Assembly (NCBI RefSeq): GCF_000376825.1
Contig: NZ_AQXW01000002.1
Location: 140,492 to 204,491, forward strand
DNA length: 64,000 nt
Direction: 5' to 3'
Source of the DNA: Demetria terragena DSM 11295
GTDB lineage: Bacteria; Actinomycetota; Actinomycetes; Actinomycetales; Dermatophilaceae
Made by a program: the position numbers and the translations under genes. Positions 1-7,460 of the stretch are shown here, one piece after another (positions within the stretch are counted from its first letter, which is position 1; the number at the start of each line of letters is the position of its first letter). The notes beneath the pieces were generated by a model. It saw only the letters and a program-made list of their open reading frames with translations. It was not told the DNA's origin and searched no databases.

Positions 1-2
1 TC

Positions 3-221
3 TATCAGCATGAGATCACCATTGCCGGATCGATGTCGGTGCGGAACAGTTTTGAGCGTGCTGTCGACCTACTCAGTCATGGCGCCCTTGATCCCCGCCG
101 CATCATCACCGCAGAGTTTGCCCTCGAGGAATACCGCAGTGCCCTCGAGGCGGTGCGCTCCGGTCAAGGTCTGAAAACCCAGGTCATCGCCACCGGCACG
201 CCCCCACGCAGCATCGACTAG
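3..221 (+). CDS. MDR-family (zinc-type) dehydrogenase, C-terminal fragment
   Basis: Only the last 72 codons are in the window; the reading frame is open from base 3 and ends at the TAG at 219-221. The tail reads H-x-ITIAGSMSVRNSFERAVD followed by PRRIITAEFALEEYRSALEA. This is the usual end of medium-chain polyol or threonine dehydrogenases: the last strands of the Rossmann domain, then the helix that returns to the catalytic domain. A second gene of the same superfamily starts 30 bp downstream, then a DeoR regulator, so this is the end of a small sugar or polyol oxidation operon. The substrate cannot be read from this piece. Confidence 0.75.
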   Translation, partial: YQHEITIAGSMSVRNSFERAVDLLSHGALDPRRIITAEFALEEYRSALEAVRSGQGLKTQVIATGTPPRSID

Positions 222-251
222 AGCAGCATCCACGAGAGAAGAGGGACATCC

Positions 252-1274
252 ATGGCTGACATTCGGCGGATTGTGGTCGATCGCCACGGCGAGGTAGTGA
301 CCGAGCAGGCGACCATGCCCGAACCCGGCCCACAGGAGGTACGGGTCCGTACGGTGCTCGTGGGAGTCTGCGGGTCGGACACCCACGCTCAGCACGGACG
401 CCACCCACATGTCCCGCTGCCCTATGCGCCCGGGCATGAGGTCCTGGGCATCGTGGACGCGGTGGGGGAGCAGGTCACCGACTTTTCTCCCGGGCAGCGC
501 GTGACGGTCGAGCCGACACTGCCCTGCTGGGATTGCAAGCAGTGCCGGGGCGGGGATGAGAATCTCTGCGAGAACCTCAAGTTCTTCGGCTGCGGCCACG
601 AGCAGGGTGGAATGGCGCAACTGTTCACCATTGCGGCTAGGCGCTTGCACCACGTCCCGGACGAGCTCGACGATCACACCGCAGCGCTGATCGAACCACT
701 GTCGACGCCAGTCCATGCCGTCCGAATCGCCGGACCGTTGGAGGGGCGCAGCGTGGCGATCATCGGTGGCGGAACCATCGGCCTCCTCACGCTCGCGGCC
801 GCACGTGCAGCGGGCGCGCGGCGGGTTGTGCTGACCGACCCACTTGCAGCCAAGCGCGCGCTCGCAGCGGAACTGGGAGCGGACGCAGTCGTCGACGCGG
901 CGGCGCCACACGCGACCGCCCAGATACGTGCGGCTCTCGGCGAAAGCGCGGATGTGGTGTTCGACTGCGTGGCGATCACCCCCACGGTGGCCCAGGGCGT
1001 GGAGTTGGCCCGTAAGGGCGGAACCGTCGCGATCGTGGGCGTACCCACCGACGACCTCGTCGTGCCGTTGCCAATCGTCCAGGATGAGCAGATTCGCCTG
1101 CAGGGAAGCGCGACGTATGTCGCGCAAGACGTCCGCGCTGCAATCGAACTGCTGCAGTCAGGGGCGGTCCCCGCCGACCGCATAGTCACCTCCGAACGCC
1201 CGGAAGCGGAGGCAGCGCAGGCTTTTCGGGACGCGATAAGTGGCGAGCAGATCAAAGTCGTCATTCGGTGGTGA
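252..1274 (+). CDS. Zinc-dependent alcohol/polyol dehydrogenase (MDR family)
   Basis: A 340-residue medium-chain dehydrogenase, the usual length for sorbitol or threonine dehydrogenase relatives. Visible: catalytic zinc ligand Cys40 in GVCGSD, His62-Glu63 in GHEVLG, four structural-zinc cysteines at 92, 95, 98 and 106, and the nucleotide-binding IIGGGTIGLL near residue 170. It should oxidise a sugar alcohol or similar secondary alcohol with NAD(P). The ATG is preceded by the purine-rich GAGAGAAGAGGGAC. Its stop codon overlaps the GTG of the downstream DeoR regulator (GTGA), so the two are co-translated and the regulator probably controls this operon. The exact substrate is not determined. Confidence 0.9.
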   Translation: MADIRRIVVDRHGEVVTEQATMPEPGPQEVRVRTVLVGVCGSDTHAQHGRHPHVPLPYAPGHEVLGIVDAVGEQVTDFSPGQRVTVEPTLPCWDCKQCRGGDENLCENLKFFGCGHEQGGMAQLFTIAARRLHHVPDELDDHTAALIEPLSTPVHAVRIAGPLEGRSVAIIGGGTIGLLTLAAARAAGARRVVLTDPLAAKRALAAELGADAVVDAAAPHATAQIRAALGESADVVFDCVAITPTVAQGVELARKGGTVAIVGVPTDDLVVPLPIVQDEQIRLQGSATYVAQDVRAAIELLQSGAVPADRIVTSERPEAEAAQAFRDAISGEQIKVVIRW

Positions 1275-2056
1275 CCGATCACCACGGCGGCGATCTCCGG
1301 TCGGCGGCTCAGCGCAGATCCGGGATCGTGCGCATGCTGCGCTCGGCCGGACAGGTACGTGCCGTCGATCTCGCCAACGACCTCGGTGTGACGCACGAGA
1401 CCGTACGCAAAGATCTGGTGATGCTTGAGTCGCGGGGCCTGCTCCGTCGAGTACACGGTGGTGCTCTTCCGGTGGAGTCCCTGTCCTATGAGCCGGACGT
1501 GAGCGAGCGGACAGTCCAATCTGAGGAGAAGCGTCGGATCGCTGAAGCCGCGGCAGCTTTGGTGCCCGACCAGGGCGCGGTGCTCCTCGATGCCGGTTCG
1601 ACCGTTGCGGCGCTCGCGGACGCTTTTCCGCAGACCGCGCAGGTCACGGTCGTCACCAATGCCCTGCCTATCGCGTTATCCCTTCTTGGGTTTCCGTTGG
1701 TATCAGTGCACACAGTGGGTGGACGGGTACGCCCCACCACGATGGCGGAGGTCGATCATTGGGCGCTTCGAGCCCTTGCCGAGGTGCGCGTCGACGTTGC
1801 CTTCCTCGGGACGAATGCGTGTTCGGTGAAGCACGGACTGTCGACGCCGGACGATTCTGAGGCGGCAGTGAAACGAGCCATGATCGCGGCCGCCGAGCGC
1901 CGAGTGTTACTCGCCGACCACACGAAGTTCACCCGGTCATCGGTGTTCACCTATGCCGACCTTTCGGATATCGATGTGCTCGTCACGGACGAGGGCCTGC
2001 CCACTGATGTCCGGCGGGACATCGGTCAATGCGGCGTCGAAGTCGTGACGGCCTAG
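1271..2056 (+). CDS. DeoR-family transcriptional regulator
   Basis: About 261 residues. The N-terminal DeoR helix-turn-helix is clear (RRSGIVRMLRSAGQV, then a recognition helix ending ETVRKDLVMLESRGLLRRVHG, residues about 15-60). It is followed by the DeoR C-terminal sugar-phosphate sensor domain, with VLLDAGSTVAALADA and VVTNALPIALSL. DeoR proteins usually repress sugar catabolic operons and are released by a phosphorylated sugar. The GTG at 1271 forms a GTGA overlap with the dehydrogenase stop; a GTG one codon earlier (1268) is the alternative. Location at the end of the dehydrogenase operon suggests it controls that operon. Confidence 0.88.
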   Translation: MTDHHGGDLRSAAQRRSGIVRMLRSAGQVRAVDLANDLGVTHETVRKDLVMLESRGLLRRVHGGALPVESLSYEPDVSERTVQSEEKRRIAEAAAALVPDQGAVLLDAGSTVAALADAFPQTAQVTVVTNALPIALSLLGFPLVSVHTVGGRVRPTTMAEVDHWALRALAEVRVDVAFLGTNACSVKHGLSTPDDSEAAVKRAMIAAAERRVLLADHTKFTRSSVFTYADLSDIDVLVTDEGLPTDVRRDIGQCGVEVVTA

Positions 2057-2128
2057 CGTCGCTGAGCCGCCGTGGCTTTAGGGTGTTTGCTGTACGGGCT
2101 CAGCCACATGAAGTGAAAGGTGACACCC

Positions 2129-2317
2129 ATGGCGTATTGGTACAACCTCACGAACGGCCAAGTACAGAAGGACGGCGAGACCGACCCCAAGGCCGATTTG
2201 ATGGGGCCGTACGACACCGAGGACGCAGCCCGCAACGCGTTGGCGACGGCAAAGCAGAAGACTGAAGCGTGGGATGCCGAAGACCGCGAGTGGAATGAAG
2301 GCACCTCCTCGACGTGA
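2129..2317 (+). CDS. Small conserved actinobacterial protein of unknown function
   Basis: A 62-residue acidic soluble protein beginning MAYWYNLTNGQV with a later MGPYDTEDAARNAL segment. It resembles a small family widespread in Actinobacteria; I recall no established function, and database labels for such proteins are unreliable. The ATG at 2129 is preferred over an in-frame GTG at 2120 because GAAAGG sits 8 bases upstream of the ATG. The Asp/Glu-rich C-terminal half (EAWDAEDREW) looks helical. It stands alone between the DeoR gene and an MFS transporter that has its own promoter. Confidence 0.75.
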   Translation: MAYWYNLTNGQVQKDGETDPKADLMGPYDTEDAARNALATAKQKTEAWDAEDREWNEGTSST

Positions 2318-2335
2318 CCATCTGAGGTGAGTCGC

Positions 2336-2341
2336 TAGCCT
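2336..2341 (+). promoter_or_regulatory. -10 box of a probable leaderless promoter (MFS gene)
   Basis: TAGCCT fits TANNNT and ends six bases before the GTG start at 2348. No Shine-Dalgarno sequence lies between them. This geometry is typical of leaderless actinobacterial mRNAs, whose transcription starts at the first base of the start codon. Confidence 0.5.
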
Positions 2342-2347
2342 GTCGCG

Positions 2348-3526
2348 GTGGCGGTTCCTGAGACGTTCGACTTCCGACGACTCGCCATTCCCGCCTATGC
2401 ACCCAGTTTGTTCTTTGGCCTGGGCGAGGGTGCGATCCTGCCGGTCATGCCGTTGGTCGCGCGCGACCTCGGAGCGAGCCTGTCGGTAGCGGCTGGCCTG
2501 GTCACCCTGATCCAAGTCGGATCGCTGCTGTTCAACGTGCCTGCGGCCTTCTTGTCGAGCCGGTTTGGCGAACGAAAAGCCATCGTCGGCGCCGCGCTGT
2601 GCGGGGTTCTTGCTGCGGTGATCTCGGCCTTCGCGCCCGGCCTCGTGGTGTTTGCAGTCGGTGCGCTCCTCCTCGGTGCCGCTCAGTCAGTCTTCTTTCT
2701 TGCCCGGCAGACCTATCTGACGGATGCGGTACCGATCGCCTTCCGTGCGCGTGCGTTATCCACGCTGGGCGGCATCATGCGGATCGGGTTCTTTGGCGGT
2801 CCGTTCATCGGTGCCGCAGCCATTCACTTTGTGGACCTGCGGGGTGCGTACGCCGTCTGCGTGGTCGCGCTGGTCGTTGCTGGTCTGTGCGCGATGGCGA
2901 TGCCAGATCTTGTGTCTGAAGCGCGCGCGGGCCACCACGAATCGGTATCAGCCTGGACTATCTTGCGCGATCACCGCCGAGTCTTTCTGACCGTGGGCAT
3001 GGGCATCGTGCTGGTCGCGGTCGTGCGCTCCGCGCGGCAGGTCGTCATCCCACTGTGGGCCGACGAGATCGGGATGACGGCGGCGGCCGCCTCCCTGGCG
3101 TACGGCGTGAGTAACGCCGTGGACATGCTCGTCTTCTATCCAGCGGGCAAGGTGATGGACGTGTGGGGTCGCCGATGGGTCACTGTCCCGTCCATGACGC
3201 TGATGGGCCTGGCCTTGTTGGCGATTCCGTTGACCTCGGCCCCGCTCGCCTTCACGGCGGTCGCGTGTGTTCTGGGTTTCGCCAACGGCATCGGATCCGG
3301 CATGGTCATGACCCTTGGAGCTGACCTTTCGCCGGCCCGTGGCCGAATTCAATTCCTCGGAATCTGGCGGGTGCTGTCCGACTTGGGTGCCGTTGGCGGT
3401 CCCGCGACCGTGGCGATGCTGACTGCGGTGTGGACGCTCGGAGTCGGGGTCGCTGCCTGCGGCGGGGTCGGTCTGGCTGCGGCCTTGGTGCTGTGGCGAG
3501 CCGCGCCCCGCTCCACGCAAAGTTAA
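2348..3526 (+). CDS. MFS transporter (DHA-type)
   Basis: A 392-residue integral membrane protein with about 12 hydrophobic segments. The loop between segments 2 and 3 carries the MFS motif as SSRFGERKAIVGAAL, and its counterpart in the second half reads YPAGKVMDVWGRRWV. The size and two-fold repeat fit a proton-coupled drug or metabolite exporter of the DHA type, but no substrate can be assigned. The GTG at 2348 has no ribosome-binding site and is placed 6 nt after a TANNNT box, so the message is probably leaderless. It is a single-gene unit. Confidence 0.85.
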   Translation: MAVPETFDFRRLAIPAYAPSLFFGLGEGAILPVMPLVARDLGASLSVAAGLVTLIQVGSLLFNVPAAFLSSRFGERKAIVGAALCGVLAAVISAFAPGLVVFAVGALLLGAAQSVFFLARQTYLTDAVPIAFRARALSTLGGIMRIGFFGGPFIGAAAIHFVDLRGAYAVCVVALVVAGLCAMAMPDLVSEARAGHHESVSAWTILRDHRRVFLTVGMGIVLVAVVRSARQVVIPLWADEIGMTAAAASLAYGVSNAVDMLVFYPAGKVMDVWGRRWVTVPSMTLMGLALLAIPLTSAPLAFTAVACVLGFANGIGSGMVMTLGADLSPARGRIQFLGIWRVLSDLGAVGGPATVAMLTAVWTLGVGVAACGGVGLAAALVLWRAAPRSTQS

Positions 3527-3640
3527 AGAAACCTTAAATTCTTCTGAGATCAGAGTGAACGCGGTTCTCCCATGGGTCAAACTTCAAACGGCTCGCGCCC
3601 CGTAGGGCTGTGAGTGTCCTCTCTCACGAAGGAGATCCCA

Positions 3641-6016
3641 GTGACGCGACGATTTCTTGCGCTGGTGACTGCGAGTAGTGCCGTGACGGCACTGTCGGTA
3701 GCCACCATTGCCGGATCGGCTGGCGCGGTTCCCGACTCCGACGGCTCGGCAAGTCCGCCGCAGGCCAACGGACAGCACGTCAAGAAGCACGACTACCCGG
3801 ACCCGTTGCAGGACAAGCAGCGTCTTGTCCGTCAGACAGCAGTCGATAACTACGTTAAGGGCAAGATCAAGCCCAAGACCATCGGCGGCGTACGCGTGCT
3901 AGAGGTCGATGACGGCAAGCAGACGTCTGCTCAGCGAGCAGCACATGGTGGTGCCAAGCACAACGGCGCGAAGAAGCGTTATGTCCAGTACGAGCCCACC
4001 GAGACCTCGAACATCTTCACGGTGCTCGCCGAGTTTGGGACCAAGGCACGAGCCGCCGAAGGCGGAACCCCCGGCCCGGTGCACAACAAGATCGCGAAGC
4101 CGGACAAGAAGATCGACGGTACGGCGACGGACGACAACGAGAAGTACTGGAAGAAGAACTTCAACCGCAAGCACTACAAGAACCTGATGTTCAGCGACAC
4201 CGATGAGTCGATGCGCACCTTCTACAAAGCGCAGTCACTGGGGCGCCACCACATCCAAGGCGACGTGAGCGACTGGGTCACGGTGCCCTACAACGGTGCG
4301 CGTTACGGCTCCAACAAGGGTGGGGAGCCGGAGGAACAGGAGCGTTACTGGGCATTCGTCGGCGATAGCTTGACGGCCTGGCACAAGGCGCAGGTCAAGG
4401 CTGGCAAGTCCAAGGCCGAGATCAAGAAATACCTCAAGCAGTTCGACGTCTGGGACCGTTACGACTACGACGAGGACGGCAACTTCAACGAGCCCGACGG
4501 ATACATCGACCACTTCCAGGCCATTCACTCCGGTGAAGGTGAAGAAGCAGGCGGCGGCACGCTAGGCGACGACGCGATCTGGTCCCACCGCTGGTCGGTC
4601 GGTACGGGAGGCGGCGAGATTGGGCCCGGAGCCAACAAGGCTGGCGGCGTTCAGATTGGCGACACCGGGATGTGGGTCCGCGACTACACCACCGAGCCAG
4701 AGAATGGCGGGCTCGGCGTCTTCGCGCACGAGTACGCCCACGACCTCGGCCTGCCGGACCTGTATGACACCTCCGGCGCCGGAGTGAGCAACAGCACGGG
4801 CTACTGGACACTGATGAGTTCCGGCTCGTGGCTCGGACACGGCAAGGGCACCACGGGAACGACACCGGGTTATATGGGCGCCTGGGAGAAGTTGCAGCTC
4901 GGCTGGTCGGACGTGAAGACGTTGCAGTACGGCCACTCGGGCAAGGTCGATCTTGGTCCAGCAGACATGGACGACGCGAAGAAGCCACAGGCAGTGGCTG
5001 TCTCCCTGCCAGACAAGTCGGTCACCACTGACTACAACACGCCGAAGTCAGGTGAGTACGAGTGGTGGACCGGGCGAAGCGACAATCGCAACGCCAAACT
5101 CACCCGCTCGATCGACTTGACTGGCAAGAAGGCCGCAAGCGTGAGTTCGGCCGTGTGGTACGACATCGAAGCCGACTATGACTTCCTCTACGGCCAGGTC
5201 TCTACCGACGGTGGAAAGACCTGGACCACGATCGGTGAGCCGGTGACCGGAGCGAAGAAGGAATGGAGCGAGGTGTCCTTTGACCTGTCGGCCTATGCCG
5301 GCAAGAAGATTGACTTCCGGTTCCTCTACCAGACCGACAGCGGACTCAACGAGGCTGGCGCGTTCCTGGACGACATTACGGTGACCATCGACGGCGCGAA
5401 GGCCACCGATGACGTGGAGTCCGAGGCTTCCGACTGGACCTCGTCTGGCTTCATTCGGATGACGGGCTCGCACACCGAGGTGCTCACGCACTACTACTTG
5501 GCCGAGCACCGGCGCTACAGCGGATATGACACCACCTTGCAGACGGGTCCGTATTCCCGCGGTTACGCCAGCACTCGTCCGGACGTGGTCGAGCACTACC
5601 CCTACCAGGACGGTCTGCTGATCTGGTACGTCAACAACGCCTACAAGGACAACAACGTCGCAAAGCACCCTGGCGGTGGTCAGGTCATTCCCGTTGATGC
5701 CAACCCGAAGCCGATGAAGTGGCCAGATGGGGCCGACACATCGACGACGCTGCAGTCCTACGACAGCACGTTCGGCACGACGAAGACCGATGCCTTCACG
5801 TTGCACAAGAACGGGCTCGCGGCGAACATCAAGTCCAAGCCCGGAGTCAAGGTCTTCGATGACACCAACCCGAATGCGTACTGGTATGAGTCAAACCAGT
5901 ACCACTCGACCAAGGTGGCCGGCACCGGGACCAAGATCCTGGTGAAGGGCCAGACCAAGGACGGCACGACCGTGTCGGTGCAGTTCCCCAAGGTTGGGGA
6001 GATGCGTAAGCGGTAG
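3641..6016 (+). CDS. Secreted M6-family metalloprotease (immune inhibitor A type)
   Basis: A 791-residue exported protease. A Sec signal peptide covers about residues 1-30 (MTRRFLALVTASSAVTAL then AGSAGAV). The zinc motif HEYAHDLGLPD begins at His363 and has the HExxHxxGxPD form of family M6. The region after it carries a carbohydrate/MAM-like beta segment (VSTDGGKTWTTIGEPV, FRFLYQTDSG) and a Lys/Tyr-rich C-terminal domain. Family members degrade extracellular proteins and peptides; the substrate here is unknown. The GTG at 3641 is chosen over one at 3614 because AAGGAG lies 7 bases upstream and the signal peptide then starts correctly. A strong terminator follows the gene. Confidence 0.92.
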   Translation: MTRRFLALVTASSAVTALSVATIAGSAGAVPDSDGSASPPQANGQHVKKHDYPDPLQDKQRLVRQTAVDNYVKGKIKPKTIGGVRVLEVDDGKQTSAQRAAHGGAKHNGAKKRYVQYEPTETSNIFTVLAEFGTKARAAEGGTPGPVHNKIAKPDKKIDGTATDDNEKYWKKNFNRKHYKNLMFSDTDESMRTFYKAQSLGRHHIQGDVSDWVTVPYNGARYGSNKGGEPEEQERYWAFVGDSLTAWHKAQVKAGKSKAEIKKYLKQFDVWDRYDYDEDGNFNEPDGYIDHFQAIHSGEGEEAGGGTLGDDAIWSHRWSVGTGGGEIGPGANKAGGVQIGDTGMWVRDYTTEPENGGLGVFAHEYAHDLGLPDLYDTSGAGVSNSTGYWTLMSSGSWLGHGKGTTGTTPGYMGAWEKLQLGWSDVKTLQYGHSGKVDLGPADMDDAKKPQAVAVSLPDKSVTTDYNTPKSGEYEWWTGRSDNRNAKLTRSIDLTGKKAASVSSAVWYDIEADYDFLYGQVSTDGGKTWTTIGEPVTGAKKEWSEVSFDLSAYAGKKIDFRFLYQTDSGLNEAGAFLDDITVTIDGAKATDDVESEASDWTSSGFIRMTGSHTEVLTHYYLAEHRRYSGYDTTLQTGPYSRGYASTRPDVVEHYPYQDGLLIWYVNNAYKDNNVAKHPGGGQVIPVDANPKPMKWPDGADTSTTLQSYDSTFGTTKTDAFTLHKNGLAANIKSKPGVKVFDDTNPNAYWYESNQYHSTKVAGTGTKILVKGQTKDGTTVSVQFPKVGEMRKR

Positions 6017-6047
6017 GAAGACCGCTCCGATCACGTGAGCATGTAGG

Positions 6048-6077
6048 GCAGCCCCGGACCGACTGGTCCGGGGCTGC
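6048..6077 (+). terminator. Strong hairpin terminator after the M6 protease
   Basis: A perfect 13-bp GC-rich stem (GCAGCCCCGGACC at 6048-6060 pairing with 6065-6077) with a four-base GACT loop, 31 bp after the protease stop. There is no long T tract, as is common for actinobacterial terminators. It separates the protease from glnA2. Confidence 0.85.
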
Positions 6078-6112
6078 TGTGCTCCTGGCCGATGATGCGG
6101 CAGGATTCACCT

Positions 6113-7450
6113 ATGGATCGTCAACAGGAGTTTGTCCTGCGCACTATCGAAGAACGAGACATTCGCTTCGTGCGCATCTGGTTCACCGATGTGCTCGGCA
6201 CGTTGAAGTCGGTAGCCATCGCCCCCGCCGAGCTCGAGGGTGCCTTTGCGGAGGGCATCGGCTTCGACGGGTCCTCCATCGAGGGTTTTGCTCGGGTCTT
6301 TGAAGCCGACATGTTGCTTCTTCCGGACGCCTCGACCTTCCAGGTTTTGCCCTGGCGGGGCGAAAGTCCCAGCACCGCACGGATGTTCGCCGATATCCGG
6401 ATGCCTGACGGGACCCCGAGCCCCGCCGATCCGCGGACCGTCCTCGGCCGAGCGATGAACACCGCGAGCGAGCAGGGGTTCACCTTCTACACCCACCCCG
6501 AGATCGAGTTCTACCTGTTCAAGCCAGACGTAGAACCCGGGCAGCCCCCTGTGCCGGTCGACCAAGCCGGCTTCTTCGACCACGTGCCGTATGGGACGGC
6601 GCACGACTTTCGGCGGGCCGCGATTACCCGTCTGGAGCAGATGGGAATCTCAGTCGAGTTCAGCCATCACGAGGGCGGGCCTGGGCAGAACGAAATCGAC
6701 CTGCGCTATGCCGATGCCTTGTCGACTGCGGACAACATCATGACTTTCCGCGCGATCGTCAAGGAGACCGCGCTCGAACGCGGTGTTTTCGCATCCTTCA
6801 TGCCGAAACCTCTACTCGGGCAACCAGGCTCGGCGATGCATACCCACCTGTCGCTGTTTGATGGAGACTCCAACGCCTTTTATGAGGCAGGCGCGCCGTA
6901 CCAGTTGTCCAAGACCGGGCGGCAGTTCATCGCTGGCCTCCTGGTGCACGCCGGAGAGATCTGCGCGGTCACCAATCAATGGGTCAACTCCTACAAGCGG
7001 ATCTGGAGCGGTGGGGAGGCGCCGGCCCACGTTTGTTGGGGGCACAACAACCGCAGCGCCATGGTGCGAGTGCCGATGCACAAGCCAGGCAAAGAACAGA
7101 GCGTGCGTGCCGAGGTGCGGTCTATTGACTCGGCGGCCAACCCCTACCTCGCCTACTCCGTGCTCCTTGCCGCCGGCCTCAAAGGAATCGCCGAAGGCTA
7201 TGAACTTCCGCCCGAGGCCGAGGACGACGTGTGGGGCCTGACCGACCGCGAACGGCGAGCCATGGGCATCAAACCGTTGCCGGGCTCGCTCGATGCCGCA
7301 TTGACCGAGATGGAGGAGTCCGAGCTCGTGGCCGAAACTCTCGGCGAGCATGTCTTCGACTTCTTCCTGCGCAACAAGCAGGCCGAGTGGGCGTCCTACC
7401 GCGAGCAGGTCACCCAGTTCGAGCTCGATCAGTACCTCAAGCAGTTGTGA
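6113..7450 (+). CDS. glnA2: Type I glutamine synthetase family protein, GlnA2-like
   Basis: 445 residues, matching the actinobacterial GlnA2 group that starts MDRQQEFVLRT. Signature regions include GFDGSSIEGF near residue 50, the Glu/Asn active-site strand EIEFYLF, the ATP-site region around NNRSAMVRVP, and ANPYLAYS. The tyrosine in EGYELPPEAED occupies the place of the adenylylation tyrosine of classical enzymes, but its context differs from NLYDLP. GlnA2 proteins either make glutamine or, in Streptomyces, gamma-glutamylate polyamines, so the real acceptor is open. ATG 6113 is preferred over 6092 by homology. Eleven bases separate it from glnE, so they form one operon. Confidence 0.9.
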   Translation: MDRQQEFVLRTIEERDIRFVRIWFTDVLGTLKSVAIAPAELEGAFAEGIGFDGSSIEGFARVFEADMLLLPDASTFQVLPWRGESPSTARMFADIRMPDGTPSPADPRTVLGRAMNTASEQGFTFYTHPEIEFYLFKPDVEPGQPPVPVDQAGFFDHVPYGTAHDFRRAAITRLEQMGISVEFSHHEGGPGQNEIDLRYADALSTADNIMTFRAIVKETALERGVFASFMPKPLLGQPGSAMHTHLSLFDGDSNAFYEAGAPYQLSKTGRQFIAGLLVHAGEICAVTNQWVNSYKRIWSGGEAPAHVCWGHNNRSAMVRVPMHKPGKEQSVRAEVRSIDSAANPYLAYSVLLAAGLKGIAEGYELPPEAEDDVWGLTDRERRAMGIKPLPGSLDAALTEMEESELVAETLGEHVFDFFLRNKQAEWASYREQVTQFELDQYLKQL

Positions 7451-7460
7451 GCGCGCCGGG

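Noticed and set aside
3527..3640. Regulatory repeat TTAAAGAAACCTTAAA upstream of the M6 protease
   Set aside because: A+T-rich and slightly repetitive, but no clear match to a known operator and no second copy; probably only the promoter region.
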